Assembly (NCBI GenBank): GCA_024403455.1
Contig: JAKSRR010000006.1
Location: 47,171-111,170, forward strand
Source of the DNA: Lachnospiraceae bacterium
Lineage (GTDB): Bacteria > Bacillota > Clostridia > Lachnospirales > Lachnospiraceae
Reading direction: 5' to 3'
DNA: 64,000 bases
Below, one piece after another: positions 1 through 8,544 of the stretch. The notes under the pieces are model-generated. The model saw only the letters and a list, made by a program, of their open reading frames with translations, made no database searches and was not told the origin of the DNA. The position numbers and the translations under genes were made by a program. Position 1 is the first letter of the stretch; every line of letters starts with the position of its first letter.

Positions 1-1
1 A

Positions 2-1321
2 AAAACTCTTTTGGAAACAAAACAGTATACCAGTCTTAGACAGGCCCTTTCTGAACTGAACGATGCAGATATCGCATTGTTCCTTGGAGAATTGGAAGAA
101 GCAGATATGCTTAAGATTTTCCGAATTCTCCCTAAATCGTTGGCGGCAGATGTATTTTCCTATCTGGAAATGGAGGATCAGCAGTCAATTATTACCAGTC
201 TGTCAGAACGAGAAGCAGGTTCTATTATTGATAATCTGATGGCCGATGATGCGACAGACCTTTTAGAAGAAATGCCTGCTAGTATGGTTAAGCGTTTGCT
301 TGCGGCAGCTTCGCCGGAAACCAGAAGAGATATCAATCATTTGCTGAACTATCCCGAAGACTCTGCAGGTTCCATTATGACGGTGGAGTATGTGGATTTA
401 AAAGAAGATAGTACCGTAGCGCAGGCCATTGAGCGTATCAAAAAAGTGGGGATTGACTCAGAAACTATTAATATTTGTTATGTACTAGATAAGCAGCGTA
501 CCCTTCTAGGTACAGTTGCCTTACGATATTTGTTGATTTCGGATGAGGATGCGGTAATTGGCGATATCATGCACGAGAATGTCGTTGCGATTAATACGCT
601 CATGGACCAGGAAGAGGTAGCCAGGGCATTCCAGAAGTATGACTTTACAGCCATGCCTGTAGTAGATAATGAGCACCGACTGGTTGGTATTATTACGGTC
701 GATGACGTTGTGGACATTTTGCAGGAAGAGGCCACCGAGGATATGGAAAAGATGGCAGCGATTGTGCCGTCAGATAAGCCATACATGAAGATGAGTGTGG
801 TATCTCTTTGGGCAAAACGTATGCCATGGCTCTTACTTTTGATGATTTCGGCAACCTTCACGGGAGGCATTATATCTTCTTTCCAAGATAAACTTGCGAT
901 TTGTGCAATATTAACCGCTTATATTCCCATGCTGATGGATACTGGTGGAAATGCTGGTGGTCAGGCGTCGGTAACCATCATCCGTGGTTTGTCACTAAAT
1001 GAGATTGAGTTTAAAGATTTATTCCGAGTTGTTTGGAAGGAAATCCGTGTTGCAGTGCTGTGTGGGTTTACACTGTCCGTCGCAAATTTTGCGAAGCTGA
1101 TGCTTTTGGATAAGATTGGATTTGCGGCAGCTATTACAGTATGTTTAACCCTGTTTGCGGCAGTGTTAATTGCAAAGATGGTAGGTTGTCTGCTTCCTAT
1201 GCTCGCAAAGAAAATTGGATTTGACCCTGCGGTAATGGCGAGCCCGTTTATTACTACCATTGTCGACGCGCTATCACTACTTGTTTACTTTAGAATTGCG
1301 TCAGCAATTATGGGATTGTAG
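2..1321 (+). CDS. mgtE: Magnesium transporter MgtE (5' end outside window)
   Basis: Homodimeric Mg2+ channel/transporter of the plasma membrane, gated by its own cytosolic Mg2+-sensing domains. The reading frame is open to the first bases of the window. A TTG at 11 could be read as a start, but family members have some 10 more residues and no ribosome binding site is visible, so the true start is probably upstream. In order: helical MgtE N domain (about residues 1-120), paired CBS domains (about 130-250), then five membrane helices to the end. The pore motif DTGGNAGGQAS is near residue 315. It ends 22 bases before thyA, so it may be cotranscribed with thyA-folA. Confidence 0.95.
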   Translation, partial: KTLLETKQYTSLRQALSELNDADIALFLGELEEADMLKIFRILPKSLAADVFSYLEMEDQQSIITSLSEREAGSIIDNLMADDATDLLEEMPASMVKRLLAAASPETRRDINHLLNYPEDSAGSIMTVEYVDLKEDSTVAQAIERIKKVGIDSETINICYVLDKQRTLLGTVALRYLLISDEDAVIGDIMHENVVAINTLMDQEEVARAFQKYDFTAMPVVDNEHRLVGIITVDDVVDILQEEATEDMEKMAAIVPSDKPYMKMSVVSLWAKRMPWLLLLMISATFTGGIISSFQDKLAICAILTAYIPMLMDTGGNAGGQASVTIIRGLSLNEIEFKDLFRVVWKEIRVAVLCGFTLSVANFAKLMLLDKIGFAAAITVCLTLFAAVLIAKMVGCLLPMLAKKIGFDPAVMASPFITTIVDALSLLVYFRIASAIMGL

Positions 1322-1343
1322 AGAATATGGGGGAGAATAACAA

Positions 1344-2192
1344 ATGAGTCAAGCTGATATAACATTTATTAATATGTGTAAGGATATTTTGGAAAATGGC
1401 ACCTCCACGGAAGGAGAGAAGGTGCGTCCTCATTGGGAGGATGGTACCCCTGCCTATACCATTAAGAAGTTTGGCGTGGTAAATCGTTATGATTTGCGCA
1501 AAGAATTTCCTATTATGACGCTTAGAAAGACGGCATTAAAGTCCGCAACAGATGAGATTCTTTGGATCTGGCAGCAGAAGTCCAATAATATTCATGATTT
1601 GCATTCCCATATCTGGGATGAGTGGGCAGATGAAAATGGTTCCATTGGAAAGGCCTATGGTTATCAGTTAGGGGTGAAGCACCAGTATAAAGAAGGGCTC
1701 ATGGACCAGGTAGATCGAGTAATTTATGATCTGAAAAATAACCCATTCAGCCGTCGTATTATGACGAACATCTATGTGCACCAGGATTTACATGAGATGA
1801 ACCTGTATCCCTGTGCCTATTCTATGACCTTTAATGTTACCCAGAGAAAGGGAGAAGATAAGCTTACCTTAAATGCAGTATTAAATCAGCGTTCTCAGGA
1901 TGTATTAGCTGCTAATAACTGGAATGTTGTGCAGTATTCTGTCCTTGTGCATATGTTGGCGCAGGTATGTGATATGTATGTGGGCGAGTTAGTACACGTT
2001 ATTGCTGATGCGCATATCTATGACCGACATGTAGATTTAATTAAGGAGCTTATTAGTAGAGAACCCCTTCCCGCACCAAAATTCTGGCTGAATCCAGAAG
2101 TGAAAGACTTCTACAAATTCACCAGGGATGATGTGAAGGTAGAAGATTATGTGACAGGACCGCAAATCCTTAATATTCCTATTGCCATCTAA
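1344..2192 (+). CDS. thyA: Thymidylate synthase ThyA
   Basis: Converts dUMP to dTMP using methylene-tetrahydrofolate and releases dihydrofolate, which the next gene (folA) recycles. The 282 residues match the somewhat longer ThyA forms of Gram-positives rather than the 264-residue E. coli enzyme. The catalytic cysteine is Cys157 in LYPCAYSMTF. The usual PCH...QF context is altered to PCA...TF, so this is a divergent ThyA subtype. The nucleotide-binding segment RSQDVLAANNWN and the late HIYDRH segment are present. The C-terminus ends IPIAI instead of the common APVAV. A GGGGGAGAA ribosome site precedes the ATG. Confidence 0.95.
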   Translation: MSQADITFINMCKDILENGTSTEGEKVRPHWEDGTPAYTIKKFGVVNRYDLRKEFPIMTLRKTALKSATDEILWIWQQKSNNIHDLHSHIWDEWADENGSIGKAYGYQLGVKHQYKEGLMDQVDRVIYDLKNNPFSRRIMTNIYVHQDLHEMNLYPCAYSMTFNVTQRKGEDKLTLNAVLNQRSQDVLAANNWNVVQYSVLVHMLAQVCDMYVGELVHVIADAHIYDRHVDLIKELISREPLPAPKFWLNPEVKDFYKFTRDDVKVEDYVTGPQILNIPIAI

Positions 2193-2266
2193 AGATATAG
2201 AGAGAACTGCATAAAATCTGAAGGCAGATACGAATGCCATTTGGATTATAAACGAAAGGATAAGCT

Positions 2267-2758
2267 ATGTTCATTGTTGTTGCGGTGGATCAGAACTGGG
2301 CCATTGGTTATGAGAATAAACTGTTAGCCAGTGTTCCTGAGGATATGAAAAATTTTCGAAGAATTACAACAGGGAAGACAGTGATTCTGGGACGTAAAAC
2401 ACTAGAAACTTTTCCCGGTGGTAAGCCACTTCCTAAAAGAAGAAACATTATTTTATCAACCAATACATCTTATGAAGTGGAAGGAGCAGAAGTAGCGCAT
2501 AGCATTGAAGAAATGTGGGAACTACTGAATGGCACATCCACAGAGGATTTATGTGTTATTGGTGGAGCCAGCATTTACAAATTGCTGCTTCCCTACTGTA
2601 ATCAGGCAGTTATTACAAAGTTTGATCGTGCATTTACGGCAGACACCTATTTCCCTAATCTTGATGCTGATTCATCTTGGGAAGTGGTGGAGGAAAGCGA
2701 AGTAAAAGAACACGAAGGATTGGAATTTAAATTCGTAGAGTATAGAAGAAAAGAATAA
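2267..2758 (+). CDS. folA: Dihydrofolate reductase
   Basis: Cytosolic NADPH-dependent reduction of dihydrofolate to tetrahydrofolate. The 163-residue length is typical. Family segments are seen in order: the N-terminal VAVDQNWAIGYENKL substrate loop, the GKTVILGRKTLETFP cofactor segment, the CVIGGASIY glycine turn, and the C-terminal hydrophobic strand EFKFVEYRR. It follows thyA by 74 bases on the same strand, with AAAGGATAAGCT upstream of the ATG, the common thyA-folA pairing. A perfect 12-bp hairpin terminator lies just after it. Confidence 0.97.
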   Translation: MFIVVAVDQNWAIGYENKLLASVPEDMKNFRRITTGKTVILGRKTLETFPGGKPLPKRRNIILSTNTSYEVEGAEVAHSIEEMWELLNGTSTEDLCVIGGASIYKLLLPYCNQAVITKFDRAFTADTYFPNLDADSSWEVVEESEVKEHEGLEFKFVEYRRKE

Positions 2759-2774
2759 TAAAGTTAGCAATGAG

Positions 2775-2808
2775 AAAAGGTCTAGAATTAGCGCTCTAGA
2801 CCTTTTTA
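2775..2808 (+). terminator. Terminator after folA (bidirectional)
   Basis: A perfect 12-bp inverted repeat (AAAAGGTCTAGA, 8-base loop, TCTAGACCTTTT) followed by T residues. The A-rich left arm would also stop transcription from the convergent diguanylate cyclase gene. Confidence 0.9.
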
Positions 2809-2831
2809 ATTTATGGATTTACTTGTTACTT

Positions 2832-3935
2832 TTACTGCGTAATGACACGGTTACGTCCGGTTTCTTTTGCTTTATAGAGATGTGCATCGGCAGTATTGAT
2901 GGTAGCCTCGACACCCATTCGGTCATTAAACTCTTCAACACCAAAACTCATAGTGATATGGAAAGTGTCCTTTGCATACTCGATATTGGTACTTTCGATG
3001 CGGGAACGAAGCTTTTCCAGACTCTGTGCTGCCTGTTTGATATCCATATTTCTGAATACAAGCAGGAACTCCTCGCCACCCCATCTTGCCAAGGGGCCAA
3101 CGCCAGCCATGTGGCTTCTGAAGGTATCAGCAACAACCTTAAGAACTGCATCACCACAATCATGACCACGGGTATCGTTTACGGACTTGAACTTATCAAC
3201 GTCGCCGATTGCAATACAGAAGGGTTTACCGTTACGGTTATATTCATGCACAATAGCCTTTAACTGTTCGTTCATATAACGTCGGTTTGGAAGCTGGGTA
3301 AGAGGATCCAAGGTTGCAGCGCGCTTTAATTCTTCATTGGACTCACGTAACTTATCCTGAGCCTGGTTAAATTTATCGCCGAAGCAAAACGCGGTGGAAA
3401 TCAAGGCAAAAGCAAAGAGCAATACATTAAAGGATTGTACGAAGATACGAGGGGCACCTTCAATGTGTCGCGCATTTGAAAATGCTGAAGAGAACTGTAC
3501 GAGGCACATTGTGTAGGCGCAAATAAACACTGCCATAAAACGTGTAATAGCAGGATGGCTGGATTTATTGTAGAAAAGTAGCAACAGAAGAATGTACAGC
3601 GGCATGTGGTAGTCTAAGTCAAAACCAACAAACACCGTAAGTAGTGAGGGAAAGATAATCAAAACGGCTACCAATAACCCCATTCCAAAATTGGTGTGAT
3701 CTTCGTAAGTACAAATGAAACTTGCCACTAGCATACCAATGGCAGCAATAATGATTAATCCCAAATAATAGTGCTGAAGGAAAGCAACAGAGATACCTGT
3801 TACTAAGTATCCAAATGCAAATACAATATCTAGGAAACGAATGAGGACAGCCTTATCCTTGGTTTCTGATTTGCGGCGTACATCTTGAAAAATAAAACTG
3901 CTTAAACGGTCAAATAAACGTTGAAACATATTCAT
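2832..3935 (-). CDS. Membrane-bound GGDEF diguanylate cyclase
   Basis: Makes cyclic di-GMP from two GTP. The first ~190 residues hold about six hydrophobic helices (an uncharacterised membrane sensor region), followed by a short coiled linker and a C-terminal GGDEF domain. The active-site loop is GGEEF at about residue 286, an accepted active variant. The DPLTQLPNRR start of the domain is intact. The usual RxxD inhibitory site before the loop is not seen, so product inhibition may be absent. The frame extends to 4025, but the ATG at 3935 has AGAAGAG upstream and removes a tail that does not look native. Its targets are unknown; type IV pili encoded about 45 kb away are a common c-di-GMP output. 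Confidence 0.9.
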   Translation of the reverse strand: MNMFQRLFDRLSSFIFQDVRRKSETKDKAVLIRFLDIVFAFGYLVTGISVAFLQHYYLGLIIIAAIGMLVASFICTYEDHTNFGMGLLVAVLIIFPSLLTVFVGFDLDYHMPLYILLLLLFYNKSSHPAITRFMAVFICAYTMCLVQFSSAFSNARHIEGAPRIFVQSFNVLLFAFALISTAFCFGDKFNQAQDKLRESNEELKRAATLDPLTQLPNRRYMNEQLKAIVHEYNRNGKPFCIAIGDVDKFKSVNDTRGHDCGDAVLKVVADTFRSHMAGVGPLARWGGEEFLLVFRNMDIKQAAQSLEKLRSRIESTNIEYAKDTFHITMSFGVEEFNDRMGVEATINTADAHLYKAKETGRNRVITQ

Positions 3936-4078
3936 CCAATCTCTTCTGGTGGGCAGAAGGCCATTCATCTTTGTGGTGTGAGTAAATTCACACAAAAATA
4001 TGAAATAATTATACCATATTTTCAAGGATAGGCAAAGTATAAAAGACCCCGTAATGCCCTATAAATAAAGGCTTTTTC

Positions 4079-4107
4079 TTGACACCATAGGAGTGGGGTT
4101 GTAAAAT
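4079..4107 (+). promoter_or_regulatory. Sigma-A promoter of ilvE
   Basis: TTGACA (4079-4084), 17-base spacer, TAAAAT (4102-4107). Transcription should start near 4114, leaving a leader of about 85 bases. No T-box or leader peptide was recognised in it. Confidence 0.8.
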
Positions 4108-4198
4108 GTTTTAGATAAAAAAACAATAGTGATCAGTACTTCCTTGGTTTTGAAACTTTATAAAATATGTATAGTAGGAAGCACAGAAAGGACAGATT

Positions 4199-5221
4199 AT
4201 GGAAAAGCAGAATATTGACTGGGGTAATCTTGGATTTGGTTATATCCAGACTGACAAGCGTTATGTATCTAACTTCAAGGATGGCAAATGGGATGATGGT
4301 GTGCTTACTGAGGATGCTATGATTACCATGAGCGAGTGTGCCTGCGTTTTACAGTATGCGCAGACCTGTTTTGAAGGATTAAAGGCATATACGACTGAAG
4401 ATGGAAGAACCGTATGCTTCCGCCCTGATTTAAATGCAGATCGTATGTATGATACAGCACTTCGTTTGGAAATGCCCCCTTTCCCTAAGGATCGTTTTAT
4501 TGAGGCTGTAAAGCAGGTAGTTAAAGCTAATGAAAGCTACGTTCCCCCTTTCGGTAGTGGAGCTTCCTTGTATTTAAGACCTTATATGTTTGGTAGTAAT
4601 CCTGTTATTGGTGTTAAGCCTGCAGAAGAGTATCAGTTCAGAATTTTTGCTACGCCAGTTGGTCCTTACTTCAAGGGTGGTGCTAAGCCATTAACCATCT
4701 GCGTTTCTGATTATGATCGTGCAGCACCTCATGGTACTGGACATATTAAGGCTGGTCTTAACTATGCTATGAGTTTACATCCTATTGTAGAGGCTCATAA
4801 GAATGGTTTTGCTGAGAATATGTATTTGGATGCAGCTACTCGTACAAAGGTTGAAGAGACCGGTGGTGCAAACTTCCTGTTTGTTACCAAGGACGGCAAG
4901 GTTGTTACACCAAAGTCTTCCTCCATTTTACCTTCTATCACCAGAAGATCTCTTATGATTGTTGCTAAGGAGTATCTTGGTTTGGAAGTTGAAGAGAGAG
5001 AAGTATTCTTCGATGAGGTTAAGGATTTTGCAGAGTGTGGTCTTTGCGGTACAGCTGCAGTTATCAGCCCTGTAGGAAAGATTGTAAATCACGGCGAAGA
5101 GATTTGCTTGCCTGCAGGTATGGACGAGATGGGACCTGTAACCAAGAAGTTATACGAGACCCTTACCGGCATCCAGCAGGGTAAGATTGAAGATAAGTTC
5201 GGTTGGGTTGTAGAAATCTAA
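4199..5221 (+). CDS. ilvE: Branched-chain amino acid aminotransferase
   Basis: PLP-dependent class IV aminotransferase that interconverts Val, Leu and Ile with their 2-oxo acids using glutamate. The 340 residues fit the larger BCAT subtype. The Schiff-base lysine is Lys184 in GTGHIKAGLNYA. The segment CFEGLKAY near residue 58 and VEETGGANFLFV near 220 are typical. AGAAAGGACAG lies before the ATG. It stands alone between its own promoter and terminator, so it is a single-gene unit. Synonymous codon use looks optimised (many GGT, GTT), consistent with high expression. Confidence 0.96.
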   Translation: MEKQNIDWGNLGFGYIQTDKRYVSNFKDGKWDDGVLTEDAMITMSECACVLQYAQTCFEGLKAYTTEDGRTVCFRPDLNADRMYDTALRLEMPPFPKDRFIEAVKQVVKANESYVPPFGSGASLYLRPYMFGSNPVIGVKPAEEYQFRIFATPVGPYFKGGAKPLTICVSDYDRAAPHGTGHIKAGLNYAMSLHPIVEAHKNGFAENMYLDAATRTKVEETGGANFLFVTKDGKVVTPKSSSILPSITRRSLMIVAKEYLGLEVEEREVFFDEVKDFAECGLCGTAAVISPVGKIVNHGEEICLPAGMDEMGPVTKKLYETLTGIQQGKIEDKFGWVVEI

Positions 5222-5242
5222 TTCATATACCAAGTGATGATA

Positions 5243-5270
5243 AGGGGCGACCGTTAGGCCGCCCTTTTTT
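5243..5270 (+). terminator. Terminator of ilvE
   Basis: GC-rich hairpin GGGCGACC-GTTA-GGCCGCCC with one mismatch, followed by a run of T residues. Confidence 0.85.
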
Positions 5271-5281
5271 AGTGGCGTAAA

Positions 5282-5312
5282 TAAAAAAAGCCCCCGCATG
5301 AGCGAGGGTTTT
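5282..5312 (-). terminator. Terminator of typA (minus strand)
   Basis: On the minus strand CCCTCGC-TCAT-GCGGGGG followed by a T run, six bases beyond the typA stop. Convergent with the ilvE terminator. Confidence 0.85.
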
Positions 5313-5317
5313 CTACT

Positions 5318-7168
5318 CTAGCTATTCTTTGCTTTGTCTGCGGCGCTGATGGCTGCACGCTTTCTCTTTAAGGGATCAAGAATCTTCTTTCTGATACGAA
5401 GACTTTCTGGTGTTACCTCTAAAAGTTCATCGGTGCCAATGAATTCCAAGCACTGCTCCAAAGACATAATCTTAGGCGGTACCAGTTTTAATGCATCATC
5501 AGAACCGGAAGATCGGGTATTGGTAAGATGCTTGGTCTTACATACATTTAATTCGATATCTTCGGTTTTGGGGTTGGCACCAATGACCATACCAGAGTAT
5601 ACCTTCTGGCCGGGACCAATGAATAGAGTACCTCTTTCCTGCGCATTGAAAAGACCGTAAGTAACGGACTCGCCGGTTTCGAAGGAGATTAAGGAACCCT
5701 GTTTACGATAGGTTACTTCACCCTTAAAAGGTGCATAACCATCAAAAATAGTATTCATAATTCCATTTCCCTTGGTATCGGTCATGAACTCACCACGGTA
5801 ACCAATCAGACCGCGGGAGGGAATGGAAAATTCGAGACGTGTATATCCGCCATTAGCCATACCCATAGAACGAAGCTCACCCTTACGCATGGAAAGTTTC
5901 TCGATGACATTGCCGGAAAATTCATCAGGAACATCTACGTAGCAAAGCTCCATAGGTTCTGTTTTCTTTCCGTTCTCATCAGTATGATAGAGAACTTCTG
6001 CTTTACTTACTGCGAATTCATAGCCTTCACGACGCATATTTTCAATCAAAACGGAAAGGTGGAGTTCGCCACGTCCGGAAACTTTAAATGCCTCAGTGGT
6101 GTCGGTTTCTTCCACACGAAGTGATACGTCGGTGTTCAATTCTCTGAACAGTCTGTCACGTAAATGACGGCTGGTAACGAACTTGCCTTCCTGGCCAGCA
6201 AGAGGAGAGTCATTTACGATGAAATTCATGGAGATAGTAGGCTCGGAAATCTTCTGGAAAGGTATAGCCACAGGATTTTCGGGGGAGCAAAGGGTATCAC
6301 CAATGTGGATGTCTGTAATACCAGAGATGGCAACGATGGAACCAATGCCAGCTTCTTTGACTTCAACCTTCTCTAATCCGTCATATTCATAGAGCTTACT
6401 AATTTTAACCTTCTTGCATTTCGTTTCATCGTGGGCATTTACGATAACTACTTCCTGGTTTACCTTAACCACACCATTATCCACTTTTCCACAGCCGATA
6501 CGACCAACGTACTCGTTGTAATCGATGGTGGAAATGAGTACCTGCGTGCCAGCCTCCGGGTCACCTTCCGGAGCGGGAACATATTCTAAAATGGTTTCGA
6601 AAAGTGGCGTCATATCACAGCCCATTTCTTCATCAGAAAGGGATGCAACACCAGTTTTGGCGGAAGCGAAGATGAAGGGGCAATCAAGCTGGGAATCATC
6701 GGCATCCAAATCCATGAACAACTCTAATACTTCATCAACCACTTCCTTCGGCCTTGCTTCAGGACGGTCAATCTTGTTAATGCAGACAATAACAGGGAGT
6801 TTCAACTCCAGCGCTTTGCCGAGAACGAATTTTGTCTGGGGCATGGCACCCTCAAATGCATCAACTACCAGGATGACACCATTTACCATCTTTAGGACAC
6901 GTTCTACCTCGCCGCCGAAATCGGCATGACCAGGAGTGTCAATAATGTTAATTTTTGTGTTTTTATACATTACAGCAGTGTTCTTTGCCAAAATAGTAAT
7001 GCCACGTTCTCTTTCGATATCATTGGAATCCATGACACGTTCAGCAACTTCCTGATTTTCGCGAAATACACCGCTTTGCTTTAAAAGCTCATCCACCAAT
7101 GTAGTTTTACCGTGGTCTACGTGAGCGATAATAGCAACGTTTCGTACATCTTCTCTTTTTTGTCTCAT
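5318..7168 (-). CDS. typA: Translational GTPase TypA/BipA
   Basis: Ribosome-associated GTPase of the EF-G/LepA superfamily, linked to 50S assembly and to growth under stress or cold. At 616 residues it has the usual length. Visible motifs: G1 AHVDHGKTT (residues 15-23), RGITI (55-59), DTPGH (77-81), NKID (131-134), then domain 2, the EF-G-like domains and the BipA-specific C-terminal domain. The start ATG is 7168. The leader is about 118 bases long and contains a long hairpin (7201-7251), which is unusual for a housekeeping gene and may be regulatory. Divergent from hemW. Confidence 0.97.
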   Translation of the reverse strand: MRQKREDVRNVAIIAHVDHGKTTLVDELLKQSGVFRENQEVAERVMDSNDIERERGITILAKNTAVMYKNTKINIIDTPGHADFGGEVERVLKMVNGVILVVDAFEGAMPQTKFVLGKALELKLPVIVCINKIDRPEARPKEVVDEVLELFMDLDADDSQLDCPFIFASAKTGVASLSDEEMGCDMTPLFETILEYVPAPEGDPEAGTQVLISTIDYNEYVGRIGCGKVDNGVVKVNQEVVIVNAHDETKCKKVKISKLYEYDGLEKVEVKEAGIGSIVAISGITDIHIGDTLCSPENPVAIPFQKISEPTISMNFIVNDSPLAGQEGKFVTSRHLRDRLFRELNTDVSLRVEETDTTEAFKVSGRGELHLSVLIENMRREGYEFAVSKAEVLYHTDENGKKTEPMELCYVDVPDEFSGNVIEKLSMRKGELRSMGMANGGYTRLEFSIPSRGLIGYRGEFMTDTKGNGIMNTIFDGYAPFKGEVTYRKQGSLISFETGESVTYGLFNAQERGTLFIGPGQKVYSGMVIGANPKTEDIELNVCKTKHLTNTRSSGSDDALKLVPPKIMSLEQCLEFIGTDELLEVTPESLRIRKKILDPLKRKRAAISAADKAKNS

Positions 7169-7200
7169 ACTCTCTGCCTCAAAATTGATGGTAAGGTCAT

Positions 7201-7251
7201 AAAGCCGTTCTCAGACTCTTATGAGCAAGCTCACTGAGTCTTCAAGGCTTT
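7201..7251 (-). promoter_or_regulatory. Nested inverted repeat in the typA leader
   Basis: Three nested arms face each other in order: AAAGCC / AGACTC / GAGC, then GCTC / GAGTCT / GGCTTT. They form one long interrupted hairpin in the 5' leader of typA. No T run follows in the direction of transcription, so it is not a simple terminator. A role in RNA stability, cold response or translational control is inference. Confidence 0.6.
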
Positions 7252-7292
7252 TGATCTTTGTATCATACATATTAACTAAAAAAACCTTAAAA

Positions 7293-7321
7293 ATTATAGC
7301 ATTTTAGCACAAGGTCTTCAA
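7293..7321 (-). promoter_or_regulatory. Promoter of typA
   Basis: Minus strand: TTGAAG (7321-7316), 17-base spacer, TATAAT (7298-7293) with an extended TGC just before it. It overlaps the region just upstream of hemW, so the two genes are divergently transcribed. Confidence 0.75.
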
Positions 7322-7374
7322 TGCAAAGAAATATAGAAAATAACAATAAAAAGGGCAATTCTTTAGCAATATGC

Positions 7375-7380
7375 TACAAT
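7375..7380 (+). promoter_or_regulatory. Probable extended -10 of hemW
   Basis: TGC followed by TACAAT; no good -35. A start near 7387 would give a very short leader of about 15 bases that still contains the AAGGA ribosome site for the hemW ATG at 7402. Confidence 0.45.
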
Positions 7381-7401
7381 AGAACCATGAATAAGGATCT
7401 T

Positions 7402-8526
7402 ATGCTGTATGTTCATATCCCCTTTTGCGTTCGAAAATGTGCTTACTGCGATTTTCTTTCTTTTGCAGTGACGGAGGATACAAAAGCGAGGTATCTTGCT
7501 GCTCTTCATAGGGAGATAGAGCGAGTATCGGAAGAATACAGAGAATGGATGATTAGCAGCATCTTCATTGGAGGTGGAACACCTTCTCTTTTATCAGGAG
7601 AAGAGGTTAAGGAGCTGATGAAGAAACTAAAGGATCATTTTACACTGCAAGCAGATGCAGAAATAACATTAGAGTGTAATCCGGGAACACTTACTACCGA
7701 GAAAGCGCAGGCTTATAAAATCGCAGGGATCAACCGCATCAGTTTTGGCTTGCAGTCGGCAGATAACGAAGAACTTAAGTTGCTAGGTAGAATCCATACC
7801 TATGAAGAATTTTTAGCAAGTTATCAGCTGGCACGAGAAGTGGGATTTACAAATATTAATATCGATTTGATGGAAGGGCTTCCAGGACAGACAAAAGATA
7901 ACTTTTTATGTACCCTAGAGAAGGTTATTGCATTGCAGCCGGAACACATTTCTATGTATAGCCTGATTGTAGAACCAGGAACCACCTTTTATGAAAAGTA
8001 TGGAGAAGCCGCACCGTTTGAGGGGGAACTTCCTGAAGAAGAGGAAGAGCGCCTAACATACTATGCAGCTAGGGAGTGTATGGAAGCAGCAGGTTTCAGA
8101 CAGTATGAGATTTCCAATTTCGCCAAGACGCAGTTTGCGTGCAGACATAACGTGGGGTACTGGGAACGAAAGGATTATTTGGGCCTTGGTTTAGGCGCTG
8201 CTTCGTTAATCGAACAGAAACGTTTTAAGAATACAACCTCGATTGTGGACTACATGGATGGGAACTGCGATTATGAGGAAGTGCAGGCATTAAGCAAAGC
8301 GGAACAAATGGAAGAGTATATGTTCCTAGGACTACGAAAAACGGAAGGTGTTAGTATAGAGAAATTTAGCAGTCTGTATCATGTGCGAATGCAGGACGTA
8401 TATGGAACGTGGATTATGAGAATGCATGAAGAAGCGCTGCTTCGGACCGAAGGAGACAGAATTTCACTTACAAATAGGGGAATGGATGTCTCAAACTATG
8501 TTTTACAGGGATTCCTGTTGGATTGA
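7402..8526 (+). CDS. hemW: Radical SAM heme chaperone HemW
   Basis: Radical SAM protein related to oxygen-independent coproporphyrinogen III oxidase; members of this subgroup act as heme chaperones. The iron-sulfur motif CVRKCAYC is near residue 11, followed by IFIGGGTPSLL and the NPGTLT and GLPGQT segments of the family. The C-terminal HemN domain follows. The ATG at 7402 is chosen because AAGGA sits five bases upstream and families begin with LYVHIPFC; an ATG at 7387 and a longer frame to 7321 exist but lack a ribosome site. The protein has about 374 residues, as usual. The next gene starts 18 bases downstream. Confidence 0.92.
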   Translation: MLYVHIPFCVRKCAYCDFLSFAVTEDTKARYLAALHREIERVSEEYREWMISSIFIGGGTPSLLSGEEVKELMKKLKDHFTLQADAEITLECNPGTLTTEKAQAYKIAGINRISFGLQSADNEELKLLGRIHTYEEFLASYQLAREVGFTNINIDLMEGLPGQTKDNFLCTLEKVIALQPEHISMYSLIVEPGTTFYEKYGEAAPFEGELPEEEEERLTYYAARECMEAAGFRQYEISNFAKTQFACRHNVGYWERKDYLGLGLGAASLIEQKRFKNTTSIVDYMDGNCDYEEVQALSKAEQMEEYMFLGLRKTEGVSIEKFSSLYHVRMQDVYGTWIMRMHEEALLRTEGDRISLTNRGMDVSNYVLQGFLLD

Positions 8527-8544
8527 GAAAGAGATGAAATAACT

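Noticed and set aside
2823-3263. Long plus-strand open frame opposite the diguanylate cyclase
   Set aside because: It is a mirror of the real GGDEF gene in another frame, with no ribosome site or family features.
4114-4198. Possible T-box or leader peptide before ilvE
   Set aside because: The leader is only about 85 bases, with no T-box motif, no terminator pair and no short Leu/Ile/Val-rich frame.
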